64,000 bases of DNA from the NCBI GenBank assembly GCA_038210135.1, contig JBBQWZ010000028.1, positions 21,985-85,984 of the forward strand. Reading direction: 5' to 3'. The notes under the pieces were generated by a model. It did no database searches. It worked only from the letters and a program-made list of their open reading frames with translations, and was not told the DNA's origin. The stretch is from JBBQWZ01 sp038210135 (GTDB taxonomy: Bacteria; Acidobacteriota; Terriglobia; Bryobacterales; Bryobacteraceae). The position numbers were made by a program, and so were the translations under genes. Positions within the stretch are counted from its first letter, which is position 1; each line of letters starts with the position of its first letter. Below, piece after piece: positions 16,442 through 26,024 of the stretch.

Positions 16442-17359
16442 ATGGAGTTTGAGTTTGCGGTGAGTCCGGACCAAGCGGGCTGGCGGCTGGATCACGCTCT
16501 CATGCAGGCGTTTCCGCAATTCAGCCGGGCACGGATGCAGCTCTGGGCGAAGTCCGGAAGGGTGCTCGTGAATAGCTGCGCGGTCACGAAGGCGTCGATG
16601 ATCTTGCGGGGCGGCGAGATGGTTTCGTTGACGCCGGATGCACCGCCTCCTTTGCATGCTGAGCCGGAGGATCTTCCGGTCGAGGTGATTTATGAAGACG
16701 CCGCCGTGATTGCGATCAATAAGCCGGCGGGCTTGACGGTCCACGCCGGGGCGGGAGCGCATTCGGGGACTTTGGTGAATCGGCTGGTCGCTCGGTTTCA
16801 GGCGTTGTCGAAAGTTGGCGGCGACGAGCGGCCCGGAATCGTACACCGATTGGATAAAGACACGAGCGGAGTGTTGCTGGTGGCGCGTACGGACGCCGCG
16901 CACCGGTCGCTGGCGGAGCAGTTTGCCGAGAGATCGGTCGAGAAAATTTACCTGACTCTGGTGCACGGCTCGGTGAAGAAAGACGCGGGCAGGATTACGG
17001 CGCCGATCGCGCGCGACCCGGTCCGGCGGACGCGCATGACGACCAAGGTGGCCAGCGGCCGAACGGCGCTGACCGACTATAAGGTCCTGCGTCGCTGTCC
17101 GGATCCGGCGAAGTTTTCGTATCTTGAAGTGAAGATCGGCACGGGGCGTACGCACCAGATCCGAGTGCATTTGGCGAGCATCGGGCATCCGGTGGTGGGG
17201 GACCGGCTCTATGGCGCTCCGGCGAGCGAAGGATTGGCGCGCAATTTTCTGCATGCGCATCGAATCTCGTTCCATTCGCCGGCGAGCGGGGAGCGGGTGA
17301 CAGTTTCGGCTCCGCTGCCGTTGGAGTTGGAGAGTTTCTTGCAGTCGGTAGGCGGGTAG
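16442..17359 (+). CDS. rluD: 23S rRNA pseudouridine synthase, RluD family
   Basis: 305 residues from ATG 16442. An N-terminal S4 RNA-binding domain (about 12-75) is followed by the RluA-type catalytic domain with GIVHRLDKDTSGVLLVAR; D138 in HRLD is the catalytic Asp. IGTGRTHQIRVHL is the conserved core strand. RluD makes pseudouridines in helix 69 of 23S rRNA; S4 plus RluA domains fit RluD best, though RluC cannot be excluded. The longer open frame upstream crosses tmk and the hairpins and is not coding. Confidence 0.88.
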   Translation: MEFEFAVSPDQAGWRLDHALMQAFPQFSRARMQLWAKSGRVLVNSCAVTKASMILRGGEMVSLTPDAPPPLHAEPEDLPVEVIYEDAAVIAINKPAGLTVHAGAGAHSGTLVNRLVARFQALSKVGGDERPGIVHRLDKDTSGVLLVARTDAAHRSLAEQFAERSVEKIYLTLVHGSVKKDAGRITAPIARDPVRRTRMTTKVASGRTALTDYKVLRRCPDPAKFSYLEVKIGTGRTHQIRVHLASIGHPVVGDRLYGAPASEGLARNFLHAHRISFHSPASGERVTVSAPLPLELESFLQSVGG

Positions 17360-17420
17360 GCGAAGAGCATTCGCTCACTTCGTTCGCGGTTCTGAAGGAC
17401 GAGTGGGTCGGCTGACATGG

Positions 17421-17449
17421 CCGTTCGCAAGTGGAACGGGCGCTATAAT
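17421..17449 (+). promoter_or_regulatory. Possible sigma-70 promoter for the VWA gene
   Basis: A perfect TATAAT stands at 17444-17449, 29 bases before the ATG, with GAGGGA as ribosome-binding site in between. The -35 region 17 bases upstream (CCGTTC) is a poor match, so only the -10 element is convincing. Confidence 0.35.
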
Positions 17450-17478
17450 GAATCCACGTCGAGGGATTGTCCACTTAT

Positions 17479-18390
17479 ATGTTCCGGCTCTTAGCCGTTT
17501 GTGCGGCCACGCTTTGTCTGCTTCCGGCCCTCGCGCAGAAGCCCACCGATGAAGATCAGACCCGCATCGTGTTGGACGTCACGCGCGTCAACATGCTGTT
17601 TACGGTGTCCGATAAAAAGGGCCGCTTCGTTACGGACTTGGGCAAGGACGACTTCGAAATCATCGAAAACAAGCGTCCGCAAAACATTCTGGAGTTTACG
17701 GCGGAAACGGATCTTCCGCTTCGCCTGGGCATCCTAATCGATACCAGCAACAGCATCCGCGAGCGATTCAAATTTCAGCAGGAAGCGGCCAACGATTTTC
17801 TGTCACAAGTAATGCGGCCGGCCGATAAAGCGGTGGTGGTGAGCTTCGATACCGCGGCGGAACTGGTGGCCGATCTTACCAACGAAGTCGATAAGCTGAA
17901 GGCCGCGATCAAAGGGCTGCGGCCAGGCGGCGGGACCGCGTTATACGACGCGATTTTCTTTGCTTGCCGGGATAAGTTGATGCAGGATCAGCCGCGTCAC
18001 AAGTTCCGGCGGGCCATGGTCATTATCAGCGACGGCGAAGACACGCAAAGCCGATACACGCGCGAGCAGGCGCTCGAGATGGCGCACAAGGCGGACGTCG
18101 TGATTTACACGATTTCTACCAACATCACGCGCATCGATTCCGATGGCGACAAGATCCTGAAATATTACGCCAACCAGACTGGCGGACTCTCGTTTTCTCC
18201 GTTCAAAGCCCTGGATATGGCGCAATCGTTCGAGAACATTGCGAACGAGCTTCGCCATCAGTACAACGTGTTGTACCGGCCGGAGCCACTCAAGGCGGAC
18301 GGGTTGTATCATCCCGTAGACATCAAAGTGCGGAACCGGAAAGACCTGGTGGTCCGCGCGCGGCGCGGCTATTACGCTCCGCGAACGTAG
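17479..18390 (+). CDS. Secreted VWA-domain protein, acidobacterial type
   Basis: 303 residues. A signal peptide (residues 1-20, ending ALA) is followed by a small beta domain with DFEIIENKRPQNI and a von Willebrand A domain whose metal-ion site is visible as DTSNS near residue 82 and ISDGEDTQSR near 179. The layout matches the VWFA-related Acidobacteria domain family (TIGR03436), expanded in this phylum, with unknown ligands. It acts outside the cytoplasm, probably by metal-dependent protein binding. The frame also allows TTG 17467, but ATG 17479 gives a cleaner signal peptide and spacing. Confidence 0.88.
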   Translation: MFRLLAVCAATLCLLPALAQKPTDEDQTRIVLDVTRVNMLFTVSDKKGRFVTDLGKDDFEIIENKRPQNILEFTAETDLPLRLGILIDTSNSIRERFKFQQEAANDFLSQVMRPADKAVVVSFDTAAELVADLTNEVDKLKAAIKGLRPGGGTALYDAIFFACRDKLMQDQPRHKFRRAMVIISDGEDTQSRYTREQALEMAHKADVVIYTISTNITRIDSDGDKILKYYANQTGGLSFSPFKALDMAQSFENIANELRHQYNVLYRPEPLKADGLYHPVDIKVRNRKDLVVRARRGYYAPRT

Positions 18391-18457
18391 TGCGGCGCGC
18401 GTGTAAAACGTCGCAGGCGCATGATAAACTGAAATTTCTCCCCCCAAAGGTAACCTC

Positions 18458-19159
18458 GTGGATAAGTTAACTCGCAAAGACCTCAAGACGGACAAGTTTG
18501 CCGAAGAGGTCGCCCACTCCGTCGATTTCATTTCGCACCACCGCCCGCAGGCGCTCCGTTATGGCTTAATTGCTCTCGCCGTGATCGTCGTGGCCTTTGG
18601 AGCCTACTTCTACATGCGCTATCAGCGCGGCGTCCGCCAGGATGTGCTGCGCGAAGCGATGTTGATTTTCGACTCCAATATCGCGCCGAGCGCCCCCGAA
18701 GGACTGAAGGCATTTCCGACGTCCGAAGAAAAAGACAAGGCAATGCAGAAGGCCTTCAGCAATCTCGCCGACAAGTATTCGGGCACGATGGAAGGCGAGA
18801 TCGGCCGCTACATGCTGGGCGTCACCGCCGTGGATAAGGGCAAGCTCGACGAGGCAGCCAAACATTTCGACCAGGTCGCGAATTCGAGCCAGAAGGATTA
18901 CGGCGCACTCGCGCGTTTGGCGCTGGCACAGATTTACGTAAGCCAGGGCAAGGATCAGGAAGCGGAAAAGACGCTGCAATATGTCGTCGATCATCCGTCC
19001 GTCATGGTCTCGAAAGAGCAGGCGCAGATCGAACTCGCGAAGGTCCTCGGCAAGCGCGATCCGGCCGCGGCGCGTAAGATGCTTGAGCCGCTGCGGACCG
19101 AGCGCGGCGCGATCAGCCAGGCTGCCGTGCAGACGCTGGCTCAGCTGACGCTGAAGTAA
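18458..19159 (+). CDS. YfgM-like membrane-anchored TPR protein
   Basis: 233 residues from a GTG start behind AAAGGTAACC. A charged cytoplasmic segment (1-33) precedes one membrane helix (about 35-53), then TPR-like helical repeats to the C-terminus. This is the design of YfgM, the ancillary SecYEG subunit that links the translocon to periplasmic chaperones. The similarity is in architecture and length; orthology is an inference. Confidence 0.7.
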   Translation: MDKLTRKDLKTDKFAEEVAHSVDFISHHRPQALRYGLIALAVIVVAFGAYFYMRYQRGVRQDVLREAMLIFDSNIAPSAPEGLKAFPTSEEKDKAMQKAFSNLADKYSGTMEGEIGRYMLGVTAVDKGKLDEAAKHFDQVANSSQKDYGALARLALAQIYVSQGKDQEAEKTLQYVVDHPSVMVSKEQAQIELAKVLGKRDPAAARKMLEPLRTERGAISQAAVQTLAQLTLK

Positions 19160-19174
19160 GGATCCCTCAAAGCC

Positions 19175-20302
19175 TTGTTGGCGCATCTGCGGTTCGATGT
19201 CCGCCAGGCACGCGGCCGCCGTTATCCGGAGCCGGCGCATCCCTATCGCAACGATTTCCAGCGGGATCGCGATCGCATCGTGCATGCGCGCGCGTTCCGC
19301 CGCCTGGAAGACAAGACCCAGGTATTCGCTCCCGGCTTGTCGGATCACTTTCGCAATCGGCTCACCCACACCATCGAAGTGGCGCAGATCGCGCGAACCG
19401 TGGCCGGCGTCCTCGAACTGGATGTCGACCTCACGGAAGCGTTGGCTCTGGGCCACGACATCGGGCATCCTCCATTCGGGCATTCGGGCGAAATGGAACT
19501 GAATCGCCTAATGCATGCGCACGGGTTGGGCTTCGATCACAATTTGCAGGCGCTGCGGCTGGTGGAATGGTTCGAGCAGCGATATGCGCGTTTTCCCGGG
19601 CTGAATCTGACCTTCGAAGTCCGGGAAGGGCTGGCCAAGCACTCGCGGGATTTCGAGCCGGGCGAGGTGCCGGAGCTGGATGCGTATTTGCCCGGCGTCC
19701 GGCCGCCGCTCGAAGCGCAGCTGATCGATCTTTGCGACGAGATCGCGTACAACACATCGGACCTCGACGACGGCTACGCGGCGGGGTTGATTTCGCTCGA
19801 TGTGCTGAGCGCTGCGATTCCGGTGGTAGGGAAGATGCGCGAAAACGTCGACGCGCAATTTCCGGGCGCCGGTGAGCATTTGAAGGTGCAAGAGATGGTC
19901 CGGGCGCTGGTCAATTGGATGGTCGGCGGGCTGATCGACGGTACGGTTGCGGCGGCGGGCGCGTCCGGGGTCCGGGATATGGAAGGCGTGCGGCTGGCTC
20001 CGCATCGGCTGGTGCAATATACCCAACCGGTGGCGGTGGCGAGCAGGGCGATTAAAGATTTCCTGCGGCAGCAGGTCTATCAGAGCCAGCTAGTCGAAGA
20101 CGAGCGGCGGTTTTCGATCGACATGCTTTGTCACGTCTTCGAGGGCTTGCTGCGGTATCCGGAGATGCTTCCGGCGGATTACCGGGAACTGACTTCGGCG
20201 ATGCCGCTGGCGCGCGCGGTGTGCGATTACGTGGCGGGAATGACGGACGGGTTTTTGATGCGGACGTGGGAACAGTTGCGAGCCGAGGGGCGATTAGAGT
20301 AA
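19175..20302 (+). CDS. dgt: dGTP triphosphohydrolase-like HD protein
   Basis: 375 residues, TTG start. HD-domain metal ligands are H65 (RLTHTIEVAQIA), H94-D95 (GHDIGHPPFGHSGE) and a later Asp in IDLCDEIAYNTSD. RNDFQRDRDRIVHARAFRRL is the conserved nucleotide-binding region. Length and order match the dNTP triphosphohydrolase type 2 family, which cleaves dNTPs to nucleoside plus triphosphate and limits nucleotide pools. Confidence 0.93.
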   Translation: MLAHLRFDVRQARGRRYPEPAHPYRNDFQRDRDRIVHARAFRRLEDKTQVFAPGLSDHFRNRLTHTIEVAQIARTVAGVLELDVDLTEALALGHDIGHPPFGHSGEMELNRLMHAHGLGFDHNLQALRLVEWFEQRYARFPGLNLTFEVREGLAKHSRDFEPGEVPELDAYLPGVRPPLEAQLIDLCDEIAYNTSDLDDGYAAGLISLDVLSAAIPVVGKMRENVDAQFPGAGEHLKVQEMVRALVNWMVGGLIDGTVAAAGASGVRDMEGVRLAPHRLVQYTQPVAVASRAIKDFLRQQVYQSQLVEDERRFSIDMLCHVFEGLLRYPEMLPADYRELTSAMPLARAVCDYVAGMTDGFLMRTWEQLRAEGRLE

Positions 20303-20314
20303 CGTTCGGTCATT

Positions 20315-21013
20315 ATGTTTTGCACGCGGTGCGGGACCAACAGTCCGGAAGGCGCGATGTTCTGCTCCGGCTGCGGCGAGGCACTGCCGCGCGGCGGGGC
20401 GATTGAGAAGGGGTCTGGCGAGATTGCGGTTCCGGTGCTGGTTGGGCCTGGCACGGCGGTGCCTGTCCCTGTTTCTCCATCTCCCGTTTCTCCAGCTCCC
20501 GGAGGCGCGGCTTACGGGATGCCGCCTCCGGGATACTATCCGCCGGGACCTGCCCCGGTTCAATACGGCGGATTTTGGCTTCGGGTGGTTGCGTACTTCG
20601 TGGACACGCTGGTGCTGGCGCCGCTGGGCCTGATCGGCTTCGCAATCATGGGCGGCACTGTCCTCGCGAATCTGGCGAAGCTGACGAGCGGCGGCGAGCC
20701 GGATCCGGAACTCATCATGAGCCTGATCGGCGCTTACGCTTTGACCATGGTCGTCGCGGTAGCCGGCAACTGGCTGTATCACGCGCTGATGGAAAGCTCG
20801 CGCCACGAAGGGACGCTGGGCAAGAAGGCGATGGGCCTCCGTGTCACGGACCTGAACGGAAACCGGCTTTCGTTCGGACGCGCGTCCGGGCGCTTCTTTG
20901 GCAAGATCATCACCGGGATGACGATGGGCATCGGCTTCGCGATGGCGGGATTCACGGAGCGCCGCCAGTGCCTGCACGATATGATCGCCGGCACGCTGGT
21001 TGTGAAAAAATAG
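20315..21013 (+). CDS. Zinc-ribbon RDD-family membrane protein (1)
   Basis: 232 residues. An N-terminal zinc ribbon uses C3, C6, C17 and C20 (CTRC, CSGC). A Pro-rich linker leads to an RDD domain (about 85-232) with GFWLRVVAYFVDTLVL, two to three membrane helices and GTLGKKAMGLRVTDLNG. RDD proteins are membrane proteins of mostly unknown role, in a few cases tied to Na+/H+ exchange. Twelve bases after dgt and 6 bases before a paralogue with the same design. Confidence 0.85.
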   Translation: MFCTRCGTNSPEGAMFCSGCGEALPRGGAIEKGSGEIAVPVLVGPGTAVPVPVSPSPVSPAPGGAAYGMPPPGYYPPGPAPVQYGGFWLRVVAYFVDTLVLAPLGLIGFAIMGGTVLANLAKLTSGGEPDPELIMSLIGAYALTMVVAVAGNWLYHALMESSRHEGTLGKKAMGLRVTDLNGNRLSFGRASGRFFGKIITGMTMGIGFAMAGFTERRQCLHDMIAGTLVVKK

Positions 21014-21019
21014 GTCAAG

Positions 21020-21640
21020 ATGTACTGCTCGCGTTGCGGGGCGTTGAATCCGGAGCAGGGTCGATTCTGCATTGGCTGCGGCCAGGCGCTGATGCGCCAA
21101 CCTGCTGCGCCTCCGCTTCCGTATGCAGCCTTCGGTCCAAGGCTATTGGCTCGCATCATCGACACGCTGGTGCTGTCGCCGCTGATGCTCGCTTGGGTTG
21201 GGCTGTTTGTGTGGGCCGTGCCGACCATTCTCGACCTGGTGAAGAAGCTGGATACCCCGGGTGCGGAGCCGGATCCGGAGAAGGTCCGCATAGTGATCCA
21301 GGCTCTGGTGCCGTTCGTCGCGGTTGGCGCGGCGCTGGTTCTGGTTACCTTGATTGGGAATTGGCTGTATCACGCCGCGCTCGAAAGTTCGGAGCGCAGA
21401 GGTACGGTCGGTAAGCGGATGATGGGGCTGGTCGTGACCGATCTCGAAGGAAAGCGGATCACGTTCGGGCGCGCTTCCGTGCGTTGGATTTGTATGACGC
21501 TGCTGACCAGCCAGACGATGCTGATCGGCTACATCATGGTGGCCTTCACCCAAAAGAAGCAGACCCTGCACGACATGCTGGCCGAAACGTTGGTTCTGAC
21601 GGAGAAACCGCCCGGAGGCGGCAAGCCGCCGGGTGCCTGA
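21020..21640 (+). CDS. Zinc-ribbon RDD-family membrane protein (2)
   Basis: 206 residues and a clear paralogue of the preceding gene: ribbon cysteines CSRC and CIGC, shorter linker, then RLLARIIDTLVLSPLML, YHAALESSERRGTVGKRMMG and VTDLEGKRITFGRAS. The pair is a tandem duplication that has diverged; a third copy lies at 39915. The zinc ribbon faces the cytoplasm if the usual RDD topology holds. Function unknown. Confidence 0.85.
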   Translation: MYCSRCGALNPEQGRFCIGCGQALMRQPAAPPLPYAAFGPRLLARIIDTLVLSPLMLAWVGLFVWAVPTILDLVKKLDTPGAEPDPEKVRIVIQALVPFVAVGAALVLVTLIGNWLYHAALESSERRGTVGKRMMGLVVTDLEGKRITFGRASVRWICMTLLTSQTMLIGYIMVAFTQKKQTLHDMLAETLVLTEKPPGGGKPPGA

Positions 21641-21657
21641 GCGAGGACCCGATTGAT

Positions 21658-21690
21658 TAGTCCGCTCCCTTACGGTCGCGGTTCGGTGCT
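21658..21690 (+). repeat. Dispersed intergenic repeat, copy 2
   Basis: AGTCCGCTCCCTTACGGTCG followed by CGGTTCGGTGCTG. It matches the copy at about 5468-5500 at most positions. The core is an imperfect palindrome (CCGC...GCGG). It sits just after the second RDD gene and before the atp promoter; the rest of 21641-21918 has no gene. Confidence 0.6.
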
Positions 21691-21780
21691 GCCCAAGCAG
21701 GGCGCGAATGAATGGCGAATCCGGAAGCCTGCTGAGATCGCCGAGGTCATTCCACCAGCGAAACTAGACATGTGCGCGCG

Positions 21781-21810
21781 TTGATTCCCGTTAGACGACT
21801 GTGCTAAATT
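21781..21810 (+). promoter_or_regulatory. Candidate promoter of the ATP synthase operon
   Basis: TTGATT (21781-21786), 18-base spacer, TAAATT (21805-21810), with TG one base before the -10 (extended -10). About 100 bases of leader follow before the first atp gene. The nearest gene upstream ends at 21640, so this is the natural start of the atp transcript. Confidence 0.45.
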
Positions 21811-21918
21811 AACGGTTTCAGAGAGATTTGTTTAAGGTTCAATCGGCGCATCGCCAAGGGGTGGGATGCTCCGGTCTTTTCGGCCTCTCTGCAAAGCCAG
21901 TTCCCTTAACCGAACCAG

Positions 21919-22368
21919 ATGGAACAAACCCTCGCAGCACTCACTGGGATTCTGCTCAAAGCAGTACCGACGGTCATTTTTGTCGTAATTCTGCACTTTT
22001 ACATCAAGGCGATGCTGTTCAAGCCTTTGGAGAAGGTGCTGGCGGAACGCGACGCGAAGACTTCGGGAGCCCGTGCCATCGCTGAAAAGGCGCTTGCGGC
22101 GGCGGAGAAGAAGACCGCGGAATACGAAGATTCGCTTCGCGCCGCCCGGGCGGAGGCGTTCAAAGAACAGGAAGCAGCCCGCAAGCAGTGGCTGGCGGAC
22201 CAGGCTGGCCAGATTGCCGCAGCCCGCGCCCGCGCAGAAGCTCAGATCAAGAAGGCGCGGGAGGAGTTCGCGGCGGAATCCTCCGCAGCCAAGCAGGGTC
22301 TGGTTGAAACCAGCGCGCAACTGGCAGAGCAGATCGCCACGGCCGTGTTGGACAGAAAGCGCGTATGA
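21919..22368 (+). CDS. atpF: ATP synthase F0 subunit b (first copy)
   Basis: 149 residues. One N-terminal membrane helix (about 13-32) and then a long, heptad-rich, Ala/Glu/Lys helix: the peripheral-stalk b subunit that holds F1 to subunit a. The motif FKPLEKVLAERDAKTSGA directly after the helix is typical. A second, longer b-type gene follows with ATGA overlap, so the stalk is probably a b/b' heterodimer. Confidence 0.85.
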   Translation: MEQTLAALTGILLKAVPTVIFVVILHFYIKAMLFKPLEKVLAERDAKTSGARAIAEKALAAAEKKTAEYEDSLRAARAEAFKEQEAARKQWLADQAGQIAAARARAEAQIKKAREEFAAESSAAKQGLVETSAQLAEQIATAVLDRKRV

Positions 22369-22967
22369 AGAAATTAGCGCTGATTTTCATGCTTTCCTCC
22401 GTCGCGATTTTCGCGCAGGAGTCCGCCGAGAAGAAAGCAGTCGAGCACAAAGTCGGCGAAGAGCCGAAGACGGCTGAAGGCGATGGCAAGCCCGTCGAGG
22501 ATTTCACGACCTGGAAATGGGTCAATTTCTTCCTGCTGGCTGCGGGCCTTGGGTATTTGATCGGCAAGAGCGCTCCGAAGTTTTTCAAGGACCGCACGGA
22601 TTCGATTCAGAAGGACATGGCGGAATCGGCCCGGGTTGCCGCGGACGCCGAAGCACGCGTGAAAGCGGTGGAGCTTCAGATTTCGAAGCTCGGGGAAGAG
22701 CTCGCGCGGATGAAAGCGGAAGTCCGCACCGATATGGCTCGCGAAAGCGAGCGTCTCCAGATAGACGGCACCAAGGCCATCGAGCGCATTTCGACCCATG
22801 CCGAACAAGAAGTCGAATTAGCGGCCAAGGTCGAAATGCTCGGCTTGAAGCAATACGCCGCGCAGTTGGCGGTGGATCTGGCGGAGCAGCGCATCCGGGG
22901 CCGTTTGAATGGCGAGACGCAGGGTCGTCTGATCGATTCCTTCGTTCAGGATTTGGGTAAGAACTAA
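22365..22967 (+). CDS. atpF: ATP synthase F0 subunit b' (second copy, extended)
   Basis: 200 residues. It begins with a signal-peptide-like segment (1-18) and a charged stretch, then a membrane helix at about 50-68 (WVNFFLLAAGLGYLIGKSAP) and a long coiled-coil. The N-terminal extension of about 45 residues before the membrane helix is unusual compared with E. coli AtpF (156 residues) but occurs in acidobacterial and deltaproteobacterial b subunits. It pairs with the preceding b subunit. It shares one base with atpH (TAATG). Confidence 0.82.
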   Translation: MKKLALIFMLSSVAIFAQESAEKKAVEHKVGEEPKTAEGDGKPVEDFTTWKWVNFFLLAAGLGYLIGKSAPKFFKDRTDSIQKDMAESARVAADAEARVKAVELQISKLGEELARMKAEVRTDMARESERLQIDGTKAIERISTHAEQEVELAAKVEMLGLKQYAAQLAVDLAEQRIRGRLNGETQGRLIDSFVQDLGKN

Positions 22968-23524
22968 TGGGAATGGTCTCGGTAGTTTCGGCCCGATACG
23001 CCAACGCCCTGGTGGATGTGGTGTTGAAGCCCGGTTCGGGTGTGGATCCGGATGCCTCGGTCGCTCAGATCAAAGAATTCGCAGCGGCATTCCGCGAGTT
23101 TGCGGCTTTGCGCAATGTATTCCTTTCGCCGGCGATTTCGCCCGCGAAGAAGCGGGCCGTGGTCGGACGCCTTGCGGATCGCATGGGCGCATCGCGGCAG
23201 ATCAAAAACTTCTTGTTTGTGTTAGTGGATCATCGGCGAATTGGAGACTTTCTCCAGATCGCTGAAGCGTACGAAACTCTGCTCGACGAGCAGCTTGGGT
23301 TTATACGCGCCGACGTGACTTCGGCGCAGGAATTGACGAATGCGCAGCGAACGGAACTCGAAGCGAAGCTGGCCGGGATGACCGGCAAGCAGACGCGTCC
23401 GCACTATAGCGTCGATACATCGCTGATCGGTGGCGTGATCGCCAAGGTCGGCTCGATGTCCTACGACGGATCGGTGCGAGGCGAGATCCAGAAGTTGCGC
23501 ACACAGCTTGCAGCCAGCCGATAG
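22967..23524 (+). CDS. atpH: ATP synthase F1 subunit delta
   Basis: 185 residues. Delta caps F1 and binds the b stalk. The pattern SARYANALVDVV at the N-terminus, FVLVDHRRIGDF in the middle and the C-terminal DTSLIGGVIAKVGSMSYDGSVRG strands are diagnostic (the last shortened here: VDTSLIGGVIAKVG). Standard length and position before atpA. Confidence 0.93.
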   Translation: MGMVSVVSARYANALVDVVLKPGSGVDPDASVAQIKEFAAAFREFAALRNVFLSPAISPAKKRAVVGRLADRMGASRQIKNFLFVLVDHRRIGDFLQIAEAYETLLDEQLGFIRADVTSAQELTNAQRTELEAKLAGMTGKQTRPHYSVDTSLIGGVIAKVGSMSYDGSVRGEIQKLRTQLAASR

Positions 23525-23543
23525 GGCTGCATAGGGGAACGAA

Positions 23544-25103
<1,560 letters not shown>

Positions 25104-25106
25104 ACC

Positions 25107-25967
25107 ATGCCGTCCTTGATTGATATCCGGCGGAGAATCCGCTCGGTCAAGAACACGCAGCAGATCACCAAGGCCATGAAAATGGTCGCGGCTGCGAAAC
25201 TGCGCCGCGCGCAGGATCGCGTGATCGCTGCGCGTCCGTACGCCGCGATGCTCAACAAGATCCTGGGCGACGTCGCCGCGGCAGCTGCCGGCAGCGATGC
25301 GGCGGAATCCAATCCCTTGCTGGCGCTTCGGCCGGAAAAGCGGATCCAGCTGATTCTCGTGACTAGCGATCGCGGATTGTCAGGGGCGTTCAATGCGAAC
25401 CTGATCAAGGGCGCGACAGCATTTCTGGCGGAGCATCCCGACGCCACGATCGAACTGGAAACGCTCGGCCGCAAAGGACGCGATTTCTTCAAGCGTTCGA
25501 CGCGGACCATCACCGGCGAACTGATCGGCGTCGCGGAAAAGCCGACCATCCAGAACGCCCAGATCATTGCGCGCCGGGTGATCGAGCGCTACGCAAACGG
25601 CGAAATCGACGCGGTCTACCTGATCTTTAACGAATTCAAGAGCGTCCTTACACAGAAGTTGACCGAGGTCCGGGTACTGCCGGTCGAGCTTACCGAAGCT
25701 GCCGAACCGACCGACTACATTTACGAACAGCCGCCCGCCGAATTGCTCGGAACGCTGTTGCCACGCTACATCGAGACGTCGCTGTATCGGGCGATGCTCG
25801 AAAACACCGCCGCGGCGTTCGCGGCGCAAATGACGGCCATGGACGCGGCATCGCGCAACGCCGGCGAAGTAATCGAAAAGTTGACTCTATATATGAATCG
25901 CGTGCGGCAAGCCAGCATCACGCGCGAAATCATCGAAGTCGTAAGCGGCGCCGCCGCCCTCGACTAG
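25107..25967 (+). CDS. atpG: ATP synthase F1 subunit gamma
   Basis: 286 residues. Central rotor shaft. The N-terminal helix IRRRIRSVKNTQQITKAMKM and the C-terminal AMDAASRNAGEVIEKLTLYM plus NRVRQASITREIIEVVSGAAAL are the paired coiled-coil that turns inside the alpha/beta ring. Three bases after atpA. Confidence 0.97.
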   Translation: MPSLIDIRRRIRSVKNTQQITKAMKMVAAAKLRRAQDRVIAARPYAAMLNKILGDVAAAAAGSDAAESNPLLALRPEKRIQLILVTSDRGLSGAFNANLIKGATAFLAEHPDATIELETLGRKGRDFFKRSTRTITGELIGVAEKPTIQNAQIIARRVIERYANGEIDAVYLIFNEFKSVLTQKLTEVRVLPVELTEAAEPTDYIYEQPPAELLGTLLPRYIETSLYRAMLENTAAAFAAQMTAMDAASRNAGEVIEKLTLYMNRVRQASITREIIEVVSGAAALD

Positions 25968-26024
25968 GAAAAAATCAGCAGGCGGCGGCCAGGGAATCGG
26001 GCGCCGCGCGACGAGAGGTTTTAA

